From Plectosphaerella cucumerina (taxonomy: Eukaryota; Ascomycota; Sordariomycetes; Glomerellales; Plectosphaerellaceae), in NCBI GenBank assembly GCA_020746995.1, contig JAGPXD010000002.1:5704001-5768000 (forward strand): a DNA stretch of 64,000 nucleotides, written 5' to 3'. The position numbers and the translations under genes are program-made. Shown in pieces: positions 53,025 to 62,546 of this stretch; the stretch's first letter is position 1; each line of letters starts with the position of its first letter. The notes under the pieces are model-generated. The model did not search any database, was not told the DNA's origin, and saw nothing but the letters and a program-made list of their open reading frames with translations.

Positions 53025-54711
53025 GTTGTGAGAGGTGAAGGCTGCTTATGGATGTAGAAGCACGAGAAAGGGGTGGGCAGCGAGGTCATTTTCAAGGGCG
53101 TGAAGCTCGCGGACAAGCATCGGACAGAACAGACACCCTCGCCATCGAAAAGGATGCAACCTACCAGGATGTGCGCATCATCACGAAAATCAGCCCCGAC
53201 GAGCTCATCCGCCATGACACGCCTCTAAATCGGGCCATTAGGATCCTCAGGGCGCTTCGGACGCTGGTCAGGATTCCCAACTGGGCCAGGTCTCGGAGGT
53301 TGCGGCCTCGGCGTCTCAGGAACAGGTTGGGTTGAGAGACAAAAAGAAAATACGGTTATCTCATGGGAGACAAGTAAGGGGTTGTGGACGGAGATCCAGG
53401 GGTACCGAAAGGGGCCGAGAAGGGCCCTCGCCGATGCTATTCCTGTCCTGTAGCTCCATATCCCTCTCGAGCGATGCTACAGAGGCTGTGATTTTGGGTC
53501 AGCGAGACTCGCACGGCAAAGACATGGGCATCTTCCTATCAGCCTTGCGTCAGGATGCTTTAGAGGCCGGGCTCGCGGCCATAATTCTCGGACAGCCACC
53601 ATTCATGGCGAAAGGGGTGGGCACGGAAGCCACAGAGGAGCAAACCGTATGACGGCTTATCATCAATGCTTATTCTAATCAAGGCTCAATCCGGAAAACA
53701 GGATGCTGGACATTTTTTTGGGGCGTATCGAAAATCCGAGTCATCGTTGGCGCCGGTGCGGTCGGACTCGGAGGTGATGGGGGAGTCCGTGGTGATGTTG
53801 TGAGGCGCTGTCTGAGTCTCACTCTCGGCACATCACTACTGATCCCGCAGCGACAACGGAAAAGGCTACTAGTAAGGATCTAAGATTCGAGCCCCCTTCA
53901 GGTCGCCGGTGCTTGGAATTTCCTGTCCACCTCCTTCTCCGAGGCAGCACCTTTCCACGTGGGGGCGTTGAACGCCTCCTGCTGCCTCATGCCGCCGCCA
54001 CGTCGCTCATCCGCTGCTATTCGCCAATTTTTGTACCAAAGAAACATCACGAAGACCATCCTAAGGTATCATGAGGGGTTTGCAGGCAATCATCTGTAAC
54101 GAACCCACCCTGACGGGCTTGGCGTTCTTGAACCGACATCAATGCCACATGAGGAATCTGACTTTCGAATTCTCGCATCTGGCTGCAATTGAGATTTTCA
54201 GAGGTATTTCAATGCCAGTAGTCATCCAAATCAAAGAATATCAGTCATACCGACCTCTCGTATGTTGGATCACGGGCGATGCTGGAAGTGATATCAACTA
54301 GGCACGGGCAAACCTTTCCTCATCCTGTACTCATGCTTGGCCAGCCACCATCGACGTTTGGCTAAATGCAAAATGTGTGGCTTCGTTTCATGGCTCCTCC
54401 GAATCAGGGGCATCACGGCATCTGGACACTGTGAGTTTGTCCGCCACAACTCATCCCAACAGCCACAAGCCGCCCCGAAAACTGTGAAAATTCAGCACGC
54501 TTGCCCAGATCATTTGCCCTCCCGAAGGACCTTATAAAAGCAGACCCGGCCACACTCTCAGACTCTAACTAGGCAATTTCCTTTGCAAACCCACAACAGT
54601 CAAAAACAGTTCAGATTCACAGCCCAACTGTCTACACACTGCAACCCTCTTTTGCAAGCACACACCTGAACCTTTTAGCTTAGGTTCTACCAGATCACCC
54701 AACCAAACACC
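53025..54711. other. Divergent 1.7-kb spacer
   Basis: Between the P450 (minus) and the Gfd2-like gene (plus). No supported gene; TATAAA at 54533 and a CA/AC-rich leader serve the right-hand gene. Confidence 0.45.
54533..54538 (+). promoter_or_regulatory. TATA box of the Gfd2-like gene
   Basis: TATAAA about 175 bp upstream of the ATG at 54712, with an ACTCTCAGACTCTAACTA initiator-like stretch after it. Confidence 0.5.
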
Positions 54712-55527
54712 ATGTCTCTTCCTATGGAGATTCACTGCGAGAACCTGCACAGCGTGCTCTCCGCCATGGGCCTACTGCTGCCCGCAGCCAAGCAGGAACC
54801 TCTTCGTTCTGCTCCTCTCGGCAGCGTCATTGTATGCGTCGACTTCCACCCCGGAGATTGGAATGACCCTCGCATGATGCAGATGGGCGTTGCCATTCTC
54901 GACTCGCCTCCCCAGGACGCAGGCATCATCTCAAAGTTCAAAGCTTTCGAGTCTTTCCGGAACTACCACTTCGCCATCAACTCATCCTTCCGGTACGAGA
55001 TGGCCGACTTCCGCTACGGCTACACAGCCGACTGCTCCGACCTCGACGACATCCTCGGTCACCTGGGGTCGGTCCTCCCCCAGGACCGTCCCTTCATCGT
55101 CGTCCTCCGTCACAAGGACGGCGTCGACCGCAAAGTCACCGACTTCATCGCCCGCCAGACTTTCTTCCAGGGTTTCGTCAACGTCGACCCCGAGAGCCCC
55201 AAGAAGTTCTGGGCCATGCGATACCACCGCCTCAAGGAGATTTTCAAGGTCGCTGGCGTGTATGATGTGATGCAAGACATCTCATGCGCGGGAAACACCG
55301 CACACAACATTCTGCAGGCGACCCTGCAGCTTGCCCACCGCGCGTTCCTCAACTGGACCCCATTTCCCGATCGCGACGAAACTTTCCTCCTCTGGGCGCT
55401 GAAGGATGTGGCTATGCGCGACACTCGGAGGCCCATCTTGGACATTGAGCCGGTCCAGCAGACGGAGCAGGAAGACGATGGCTGGGCCTGGCTCACGGAA
55501 GAAGTCTCAGAAGAGGAGGAGTACTAG
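54712..55527 (+). CDS. Gfd2/YDR514C-like RNase H-fold protein
   Basis: Single exon, 271 residues. After about 35 residues comes SVIVCVDFHPGDWNDPRMMQMGVAILD, the first strand pair of the Gfd2/YDR514C-like exonuclease-fold domain. The first acidic residue (Asp in VCVDF) is kept, while the usual DEDD Glu is replaced (FH), so catalysis is doubtful. FIVVLRHKDGVDRKVTDFI and YDVMQDISCAGNTAHNILQATLQLAHRA mark later core elements, with Asn/His where exonucleases have the last acidic residues. The tail is acidic. A strong TATA box suggests inducible expression. The yeast relatives are linked to mRNA export; the role here is unknown. Confidence 0.75.
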   Translation: MSLPMEIHCENLHSVLSAMGLLLPAAKQEPLRSAPLGSVIVCVDFHPGDWNDPRMMQMGVAILDSPPQDAGIISKFKAFESFRNYHFAINSSFRYEMADFRYGYTADCSDLDDILGHLGSVLPQDRPFIVVLRHKDGVDRKVTDFIARQTFFQGFVNVDPESPKKFWAMRYHRLKEIFKVAGVYDVMQDISCAGNTAHNILQATLQLAHRAFLNWTPFPDRDETFLLWALKDVAMRDTRRPILDIEPVQQTEQEDDGWAWLTEEVSEEEEY

Positions 55528-55818
55528 GGAAGAAATACGAAAGCAACAAAGAGCAGTAGCCAGACTCGAGGGTATCCAGGATGGAGGGGCCCAAAGGATG
55601 TGTCCAGTGCTCAGCGGCGTTCAGGTTGGCGTTTGTATCAAATCACAGATGGACAGGGTAGAGACTTGCCTAGTTCCTACGGAGTTTTCGATGTAAAATC
55701 ACTGAAAAATTCCGTTAAGAACCTCACTCTCATCAGTGACATCGTGATCAATACTATGTGAAATTGGGCAGATTAGGGTATCAACGCCTCAGAATCTTCA
55801 AATGCGTCGCTCCAATGT

Positions 55819-58800
55819 CTATCGACGCTCCCATTCCTCTTCCCCCCACGACTCCCCAGAGTAGTCCGGCGCAGGGCGCTGCCACTTATTCCCCCCCGGC
55901 GGCGTCACACCTTCCGCAGACATGGCGCTGACGACGGATGCCCGCGGGTCGCGGTACGACACGGTGCTGACCACCGAGTCGCGTGCGTACGCGCGCCCGC
56001 TGCCGCTGGCTTCTCCCCCCGTAGCGGCCTGTTTCGACGATGAGAAGAGCGGCGGCACCACGTAGTTCTGGTCCACCGGTGTGCCCGGACCCTGTTGGGG
56101 ATTGCGGTGGGCATTGGGGGCTGCCGCTGGCCAAGTCTGCGCTTGCGGCGGGTTTGACGACCACTGCTGCGCCTCCTGGTTCGGGGCTGATGCTCCTGGA
56201 GGTCTGCGCACGCTGACGAGATGCCCCTTGAGCATTGGCTGCGCCTCGGCTTCGGATATGTCAACCGTTGAGATGGAGGCGGCGTATGTCGACGCGTTGG
56301 AGACGTTGCGGTTGAGATCGGCAGGGGGAGGCGTGGGCCCTTGGCTGGCTGAGGGCAGGTTTGGCTGTGCTTGCAGCGGAAGCGATTTGCCTGCTTGAGG
56401 TTTGTCCGACAGGGGCGATTTATTCGTTTTGTGTCCATCCAGCGAAGCCCGCTGGGGTTGTGCAACTGGACTGGACTGGCTGGACGGTGACACGCCCTCG
56501 GAGGGTCTCCGGGGACTATCGTTGGGCGATGCTCCGCCCTGCTGCCCTGCCCATCTCTGGTCCGGGATAGGCTGAGTCGGGTACGTCGACCAGTGCTGCT
56601 GCTGATGCTGTGGGGAAACATGTTGTTGCTGGTATGGCCCTTGCTGTTGCTGCATCGCCTGGACCTGATGCTGCTGCTGCTGCTGGGCCACGAACGCAGG
56701 GTGCTGCGGCTGGAACTGCTGCACCGGATACGCCTGCTGGATCGAGGCTGGGGGCGGCTTGTGCAGTACAGCAGGCTTGTTGGACGTTTTCTTCAGCTTA
56801 GACAGCCAGCCCCCCTTGTCCTTCTTCTCGTCCCTTCTCTGGTCTGGGGCCACGCCAGGCTGCATGTATATCGGGCTGGACATGGTCCTTTGATGGAGCT
56901 GCGCAGGGTTCTGTGGCGCCGTCTGCCAAGGTTGCGGGGGAAAGGCCGAGCTTGCCTGGGATGGCTGGGCGTTTCCTCCAGGGTAGGGCCCGGCCGGCCG
57001 ACTTGGCGCACCAGGTGGCTGACGAACGCCAGGCCCTTGATGGACGCCGGGAGGCCCTGAGAACGCTTGAGAGTTGGCGTGAGCTGAGTGGTGGGTAGCT
57101 TGATGCTGATGTTGCTGCTGCTGCTGCCCCACGCGCACGCCAGGTCGCGGCCCGCCATACGAATGCTCGCTCTCAGGCGATTCCTGAATAGCATGCAAGT
57201 GATGACCTGGGCTCATCGGCGTAGACATGCTGAGTCGGTGAACCTGCTGAGTAGGCGGGACAACGGTAGGCCGCTGCGGCCTCCCCTGATTTTCGTCGTC
57301 TTGCTTGGCGGATCCCCCATTCTGCGGCTGTGAATTGGCTCCCCATGCCTGCTGCTGTCTGGGCCCCTCAGTAGAGGCAGAAGGCTGTCTCCACTGCCCA
57401 GGTTGTTCCGTGTCAACGACATCTTTCGGGGGCGGCCGTGGTGGCTGCGGCGCCTGCTGCTGCGGTGTCGAATACCCCCGTTCTGCGGATCTATCAGTCG
57501 AACCTTGGGGCAGCGGCACCTTGTCAGGAATGGCCGGCGGTGCCGCCGGGGCTGCCGCAGGGGGGAACATGTGCCCGTCCACCGGGGTATGAGCCGGCCC
57601 CGAGAAGGAGGACGACCTGCCCCCTGAGTCCCGGCGCCTCCCAGGCTGCGGCACGGGGCTCTGGGTATGAGAGTGCATATCTGACGCCGACGAGGGAGAA
57701 GAGATATCCATGCTGCTGACTGAGAAGAACCCAGAGGCATTGGAGGGTATCCGCGGCCGCCCATCATCCAAGGGTGAAGGGGTCTGGAGAGACGAGAGCG
57801 TCTGCGTGCTCGATGATGGTCCCAGTGACGATACGTCGCTCGAGGCAAAGGACTGCTGCCGCGCGGGACCCTGGCCGGGGGCGGGAGGCGACTGCAACGG
57901 TAGCTGACCTCTTCCAGCTGGCAAGACAGGATGCTGTCGTGGGGTAACCGGGTATGGGGGCTCAATCGGCTCCGACTGCACGCGTTGCACGCCTGGTCGT
58001 GGCGCCAGGCGCTGCTGTTGGATGAAGCCTGGAGCCATTGACTGGGGTGCTTGGCCTGCTGGGAACGGGGATGGCCTCTGTGTAGGAGGAGCCGTCCGCG
58101 CCCCGGCCCTGTCGTTGAGGGGGTGGCCGGCAGGCTGGCCCTGCTGGAAGGCGATGTGGCCGCCCTGGGCCTGTGGCGAGCCGGACTGAGCAGGAGCAGG
58201 AGCACCGCGCCTGGGGCCAGGTTTGAGGACTGAGGGCACGTGAGTAAGAGGCCCAGGGGTGACGCCGTCTTGTTGGACCGGAGCCGGGGCTTGACCAGCA
58301 TCTGCTGCCACAATTGAGCGGTGAGTTGTGGAGGCCAGTGAAGGTGCGGCGGCAATATATCCGGAATAGATTTGTTCTGCGACTTGCGGGGCCGGTTGTC
58401 CGCCGGGTGCCTGTGACGGTTGCAGAACGGAGGGCACTTGACTCGCGACGATGTTGTTGGAGGACGATGACCCCATCATGAGCGAACCCTCGCGTGAAAG
58501 CATCGAAGCACGCTTTTCCCTCGTGCTGGTCGATGAGGGGCCCTCTCCAGCTTGCTTCTTTCCTTCAGGCTCCGTATTGGTAACTGTTCCAGAGGCCTGG
58601 GCTGGCGACGACCCAGGTGCGTAGGCGTTGTATGCACTTGGCTTGGCCCCGGCATTGGTTGGCTTCCTGGTAATAGCAAATTGAGGGGGAGGCTTCTTCG
58701 CAGGTGCTGGGGCGGGGGCTTCTTGAGGCGTCTGGGTCGAGCCCCCATCCGCCAGCTCGCTGGCCGGCGTTGAGACCGCTTTTGACAGGTTCGGGTCCGA

Positions 58801-59838
58801 AGAAGGCGGGGACACAGTCGTAGGTCTGGCCTGAGTGCCAAAGGTGGCCTGATGCAGCAGGTGCTCGGGCATGCTCGTCTGCTGAAGTTCATCGTTAGGT
58901 AGCACGAGAGACTTCGGCTCGACGGGGCTTGTGTGATCGGCCAGCTCGGCGACGCCGGCCTGGAGGGCAGCGGTTCGAATTTCGATGGGGGCGAGGACGG
59001 AGCTATCGCCGATCTCAACAGGATCGGGGTGCGTCTCGATGCGGGCCCGTGCCGTGTCCTCTGTGGGCATCTCGGCGATGAATCCGACGGGGCTATAGTA
59101 GGTGGGCGCAGGAAGCTCATGGGCAATCTCCCTCGAGTCGAGCTGGACGGCGGGCGGCGAGACTGACTGCTCGGTAGCTTCCGTAGTCGCGACGGAAGGC
59201 GCAGGCGTGGGAGCAGCTGAGTCGGCAGACTCGGATGGGCCGTCGGCATGCCTGTTGTTGACAGGCGTATCTGTGGTGACGGGCATGCTCTTGAGGACGA
59301 GGGGGGTGGTGCTCTCGCTCTGGATGGGGGAGACGCGCGACGCCCTGTCGGCGCTCACAGCACGGTTGGAGGTCCTCCCCCGCGGCGCGTCGTTTGTGCC
59401 TGCATCTACACGGTCGTCCTCTTCAGCCATGGGGCTGACGTTGCTGTAGGCGCCGGGCCCGAGGAACATGAAGCTCTCGGGCTGGTAGTAGAAGGTGCCC
59501 CCATCCTCATCGTCGTCGTCGAACCCTCCGCCGGGACCTCCGAAGCCCAGGCTAGAGCCCAGAGGCCCGCCAGTCGCCCTCATGCGGGCGCTATTTGCCG
59601 CCGATGGCTTTACATCGTCGCCGCTTGTTGATGTTGTGGTCTTCCTCTTCACCTGCTGCTGGCTCTCGAGGCGCTCTTCGGGAGCGAGTGCGGGGGCGGG
59701 GGCGAGGTCGTCGATGAAGTCGGGAAACTCGTCGCCCTCCTTTGGGAATTGGAACTGTGTCTGGCCGGTGGGCTTGAAGCGGTAGAACCAGCGGTGGCCA
59801 TCGTAGTCGGACTCCCACCCGACGGGGAGGCCCGACAT
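55819..59838 (-). CDS. Large disordered WW-domain protein
   Basis: Single exon, 1339 residues, starting MSGLPVGW. The WW domain occupies residues 4-32 (LPVGWESDYDGHRWFYRF, TGQTQFQFP). The first Trp (8) and Pro32 are kept but the second Trp is Phe29. The rest is a very long Pro/Gln/Ser-rich, probably disordered region with polyQ tracts (about residues 970-1000 and 1075-1125) and many PxxP/PPxP sites; a basic patch DKGGWLSKLKKTSNKP lies at about 1045. It looks like an adaptor or scaffold. The open frame extends upstream of 59838 only through non-ATG codons, and the Met directly before the WW domain is the best start. Confidence 0.85.
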   Translation of the reverse strand: MSGLPVGWESDYDGHRWFYRFKPTGQTQFQFPKEGDEFPDFIDDLAPAPALAPEERLESQQQVKRKTTTSTSGDDVKPSAANSARMRATGGPLGSSLGFGGPGGGFDDDDEDGGTFYYQPESFMFLGPGAYSNVSPMAEEDDRVDAGTNDAPRGRTSNRAVSADRASRVSPIQSESTTPLVLKSMPVTTDTPVNNRHADGPSESADSAAPTPAPSVATTEATEQSVSPPAVQLDSREIAHELPAPTYYSPVGFIAEMPTEDTARARIETHPDPVEIGDSSVLAPIEIRTAALQAGVAELADHTSPVEPKSLVLPNDELQQTSMPEHLLHQATFGTQARPTTVSPPSSDPNLSKAVSTPASELADGGSTQTPQEAPAPAPAKKPPPQFAITRKPTNAGAKPSAYNAYAPGSSPAQASGTVTNTEPEGKKQAGEGPSSTSTREKRASMLSREGSLMMGSSSSNNIVASQVPSVLQPSQAPGGQPAPQVAEQIYSGYIAAAPSLASTTHRSIVAADAGQAPAPVQQDGVTPGPLTHVPSVLKPGPRRGAPAPAQSGSPQAQGGHIAFQQGQPAGHPLNDRAGARTAPPTQRPSPFPAGQAPQSMAPGFIQQQRLAPRPGVQRVQSEPIEPPYPVTPRQHPVLPAGRGQLPLQSPPAPGQGPARQQSFASSDVSSLGPSSSTQTLSSLQTPSPLDDGRPRIPSNASGFFSVSSMDISSPSSASDMHSHTQSPVPQPGRRRDSGGRSSSFSGPAHTPVDGHMFPPAAAPAAPPAIPDKVPLPQGSTDRSAERGYSTPQQQAPQPPRPPPKDVVDTEQPGQWRQPSASTEGPRQQQAWGANSQPQNGGSAKQDDENQGRPQRPTVVPPTQQVHRLSMSTPMSPGHHLHAIQESPESEHSYGGPRPGVRVGQQQQQHQHQATHHSAHANSQAFSGPPGVHQGPGVRQPPGAPSRPAGPYPGGNAQPSQASSAFPPQPWQTAPQNPAQLHQRTMSSPIYMQPGVAPDQRRDEKKDKGGWLSKLKKTSNKPAVLHKPPPASIQQAYPVQQFQPQHPAFVAQQQQQHQVQAMQQQQGPYQQQHVSPQHQQQHWSTYPTQPIPDQRWAGQQGGASPNDSPRRPSEGVSPSSQSSPVAQPQRASLDGHKTNKSPLSDKPQAGKSLPLQAQPNLPSASQGPTPPPADLNRNVSNASTYAASISTVDISEAEAQPMLKGHLVSVRRPPGASAPNQEAQQWSSNPPQAQTWPAAAPNAHRNPQQGPGTPVDQNYVVPPLFSSSKQAATGGEASGSGRAYARDSVVSTVSYRDPRASVVSAMSAEGVTPPGGNKWQRPAPDYSGESWGEEEWERR

Positions 59839-60192
59839 CCTCCCAGGCTTGGGCGATTGAAGCCGGGGTCGGGACGAAGGATGCGAGCGTTGGCGGTCGC
59901 CAGCCGAGCCGTGTCGGAGGTAGTGTGACGAGACTTTGCGGAGGTAGGAGGGCTTCGGGTAAGACCAGCTGTCTAGGTCAGGATGGGTGGTGAAGGATGA
60001 CAGGCTGGGGAGATTCGACGGGCTCAAGGCCCAAGGCGCACAAGGCAGCCTCGTGAGGAGCAGTCGTCGGGACGGGAGTTGGGAGTGCCCTGGCGAGGAG
60101 TCCCTGTCCCGGACCCTCCCACCACTGCCACCGCATGCCCTTGTCCTTGTGTGGTTCCGTTCTAGGGTGCGTTAGCCGGGGTCACGGTGTGC

Positions 60193-60456
60193 TCAGTCAC
60201 CCGCGAGCCTCCAGCCCGCCGCGCCGTCGCGCACTAGCTGCCCAAGGGGACGCCGGCCATTCGCTGGGTTGTCGTCCGTAGGGATGCCCAGAGTCGCTAG
60301 GGTCGCAAGGGTCTCGCTGCGTCGATCGAGCTTGTCGTTCCCGAAGACGGCTGATCCCTGAGCTTGAGGCCAGGCTTGCTGTTCCTTCACTTGCTCTTGC
60401 TTCGAGGGACTTGGAAGAATTTGCGGAAGGTGTTCCCCATCGTCGAGAGGGGCCAT
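60193..60456 (-). CDS. Possible 87-residue small ORF upstream of the WW gene
   Basis: ATG-started frame (MAPLDDGEHLPQILPSPSK...), Gln/Ala-rich at first and charged later, on the same strand as the WW gene and ending about 350 bp before it. Could be an upstream ORF or chance; no family recognised. Confidence 0.22.
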   Translation of the reverse strand: MAPLDDGEHLPQILPSPSKQEQVKEQQAWPQAQGSAVFGNDKLDRRSETLATLATLGIPTDDNPANGRRPLGQLVRDGAAGWRLAGD

Positions 60457-61537
60457 GGAGACCGGTAGCGTGATGCTTCGCCTGCTCAGTGTGGCTTTGC
60501 GCGCCTATTATTAGCAGGCGGGACAGGGAAATGTAGGGGCGTGGCCGGGTGTCGTGGTGTCAATGGCGGGGAGATGCAGCTCAGCTCAGCTCCCCACTGT
60601 ACTGCGACCTGGCCTGTGCGTCGCCCGGTAGGGCAGCAGCCCACCAGGTGTGCGCAGCTGTCAACTGACATCTCAGACTCGCCCGAGTCGACGGGACTCG
60701 GATCCGGGCGGTTCCAGAAAGTCCCTTCCGATTCACCTGCCTCCATTGATGCTTTGCCATGCCAGGTTTTCTACACTAGAGGCTATCAGCAACGTCTCAA
60801 GAAGTTTTATTTGGCTACTATGAGTATCGGATCAGCCAGAAACTGTTCTTCTTGCCCAGAAAAGAAAAGGCGGCCCCCTCATGGTCAAGGTCGCAGCCGA
60901 ACAACAAGTGGTACCTGTGGCACCAGTTAGCAGCGGCCGCCCTCAGCTTCAGACGCCCACATCACAATCGGATACCACCTTGAATGTGAAGCTACCTTAA
61001 TGGTCTTGAAACAAAATGGCTTGCAATGGCTCAGTCTGCCTGGAGATGAGTCTCCAGAAACCATGTTCGGAAATACCAAACCCGACTATGGTTTCTCAAT
61101 CGAGCACATAGTTCCATTCACCAAGTCGTTTCTTCGAGCTGCCCGAACACCAAACTCCTATTCCAATGGCCTATTATTATGCCAGAATATGCTTCTAGGC
61201 ACATTCATTAGGTCCATCATCTTTTGTACCAAGCTTCCAACACATCCATTCATGCCATCGCCCTGACTAGAAGACTCACTCACGACATCAGCAGATTCTC
61301 CAACCCGAGTGTTGATCCGAACATCCTGCTAGACAATTGCTGGCTCAAATAAGTTTATCAGCCACCCGAAGAGAATAACTCACTCTGAATCAAGGCAGTC
61401 AACTCAATGCCGGAAAATCACCTCCATTGATCGCTGATATCATCAACGCCGCAGTGGCCGCACCCATGATTCACCAGAACAGCAACCATCATCTCTGCTG
61501 CTGGCTCCCTATGCATCACGGCCTCCCAACCAAATCC

Positions 61538-61543
61538 TATAAG
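61538..61543 (+). promoter_or_regulatory. TATA-like box of the Cys-repeat gene
   Basis: TATAAG about 125 bp before the ATG at 61666; leader is CA-rich and ends TCACCAACATGT, a good fungal start context. Confidence 0.45.
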
Positions 61544-61665
61544 AAGATACCAATATCGAGAGCTTCTTCCTCTTCCCTTCTTTTCCTCATCAAACACAAC
61601 AAACTTATACTACAAACCACACACTTTCACAAACACACGATATCAATCACAGACAATTCACCAAC

Positions 61666-62079
61666 ATGTCTTCTCTCACTAGCAACCACTCCGACCTCAT
61701 GGTCGACGACTCCAACACTGGCAAATGCAAGAGCTGCGGCGAGCCCTGGGACAGCTGCCAATGCCTTTACACCTGGAGGCACCAATCCACCGGCAAATGC
61801 AAGAGCTGCGGCGAACCTTGGGGCAGCTGCCAATGCCTCTACACCTGGCAATCGAGCACCGGCAAATGCAAGAGCTGCGGTGAGCCCTGGGACAGCTGCC
61901 AATGTCTCTACACCTGGCAGTCCAGCACCGGCAAATGCAAGAGCTGCGGTGAGCCCTGGGACAGCTGCCAATGCCTCTACACCTGGCAGTCCAGCACCGG
62001 CAAATGCAAGAGCTGTGGCGAGCCTTGGGACAGCTGCCATTGTCTCTACACCTGGAGCGTCCCCTCTTCTCTCGCCTGA
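61666..62079 (+). CDS. Five-repeat Cys-rich protein, probably metal-binding, no known family
   Basis: Single exon, 137 residues. After a 17-residue polar lead come five tandem units (18-41, 42-64, 65-87, 88-110, 111-130), consensus TGKCKSCGEPWDSCQCLYTW plus a short linker. Each has four cysteines spaced C-x2-C-x6-C-x-C, 20 in all, with invariant Pro, Trp and Tyr-Thr-Trp. Units differ almost only at third codon positions in this frame (9 of about 10 differing sites; only Asp to Gly in unit 2 and Gln to His in unit 5 alter residues), showing selection on this reading. No signal peptide, so probably intracellular. Other frames are open only because the repeat length is a multiple of three. Zinc or copper binding is inferred from spacing. 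Confidence 0.82.
   Translation: MSSLTSNHSDLMVDDSNTGKCKSCGEPWDSCQCLYTWRHQSTGKCKSCGEPWGSCQCLYTWQSSTGKCKSCGEPWDSCQCLYTWQSSTGKCKSCGEPWDSCQCLYTWQSSTGKCKSCGEPWDSCHCLYTWSVPSSLA
61717..62055 (+). repeat. Five tandem 69/72-bp coding repeats
   Basis: Unit 1 is 72 bp, units 2-4 are 69 bp, unit 5 is 60 bp before divergence. Units 3 and 4 differ by a single nucleotide, so the newest duplication or gene conversion lies there. Confidence 0.95.
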
Positions 62080-62546
62080 CAGTGCCACCACTGGTGGCGA
62101 CCTTTCACCCAGTCCACGGGCTGCCACAAGCCTCTCACGACTTCCCACCCGACAATGGCCGCTCCGTCTCGCCCCGAAGAGCCAGACTTGTTTGAGCGAT
62201 GGCCTTCGTGCACCCTGTCACCCTGACAGACACTGCACTCCATGCAGAATTTCGGCTTGGGACAGCATAGCAGTGCATGGAGACATACCATCAACGTCTT
62301 GGGTGGGTGGACATACAGATGGGTAACAGGCAGCGCAGCTCAGTATTCAGGAGATAGCTCATCTAACATGGCATCCCTGAAAGAAGTTCCAGTGCTGACA
62401 TGAGTGATGTGATATTCAAAACCCTACGCTGCACCGCATGGTGCGAGGTGTACTTTGTCAACCCACAACCGCGGCCAACCTGGAAGATGTCCATCTCCTC
62501 GAGTAGGGCGAAGATTCTATTCTGGACTAATCCTTCTTAGTATTTG
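62080..62546. other. Convergent intergenic region
   Basis: 467 bp between the Cys-repeat gene and the end of the GH43 gene. Nothing recognised. Confidence 0.5.

Larger units (their letters stand above)
59839..61665. other. Intergenic 1.8 kb between WW and Cys-repeat genes
   Basis: Divergent region. A minus-strand ATG frame of 87 codons at 60193-60456 lies in the presumed WW leader; it has no recognised features. TATAAG at 61538 serves the Cys-repeat gene. Confidence 0.45.

Noticed and set aside
15243..53896. Similar CTAGTA...TAAGGATCTA words near 15250 and 53870, considered as transposon remnants
   Set aside because: Only about 15 matching bases with no terminal repeats or flanking similarity; chance cannot be excluded.
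57213..58355. 380-codon second minus-strand frame inside the WW gene
   Set aside because: Out-of-frame reading of Pro/Gln/Ser-rich low-complexity sequence; Arg/Ser/Pro composition is typical of a shadow.
61627..62148. Minus-strand Ala/Leu/Gly-rich repeat frame (173 codons) over the same repeats
   Set aside because: Mirror of the coding repeats; no promoter on that strand, and the plus-strand frame explains the variation better.
61427..62326. Long alternative plus-strand frame (about 299 codons, Ala/Pro/Thr-rich) across the Cys repeats
   Set aside because: It starts without a well-placed ATG and the substitutions between repeat units would be mostly non-synonymous in it. It is open because the unit length is a multiple of three.
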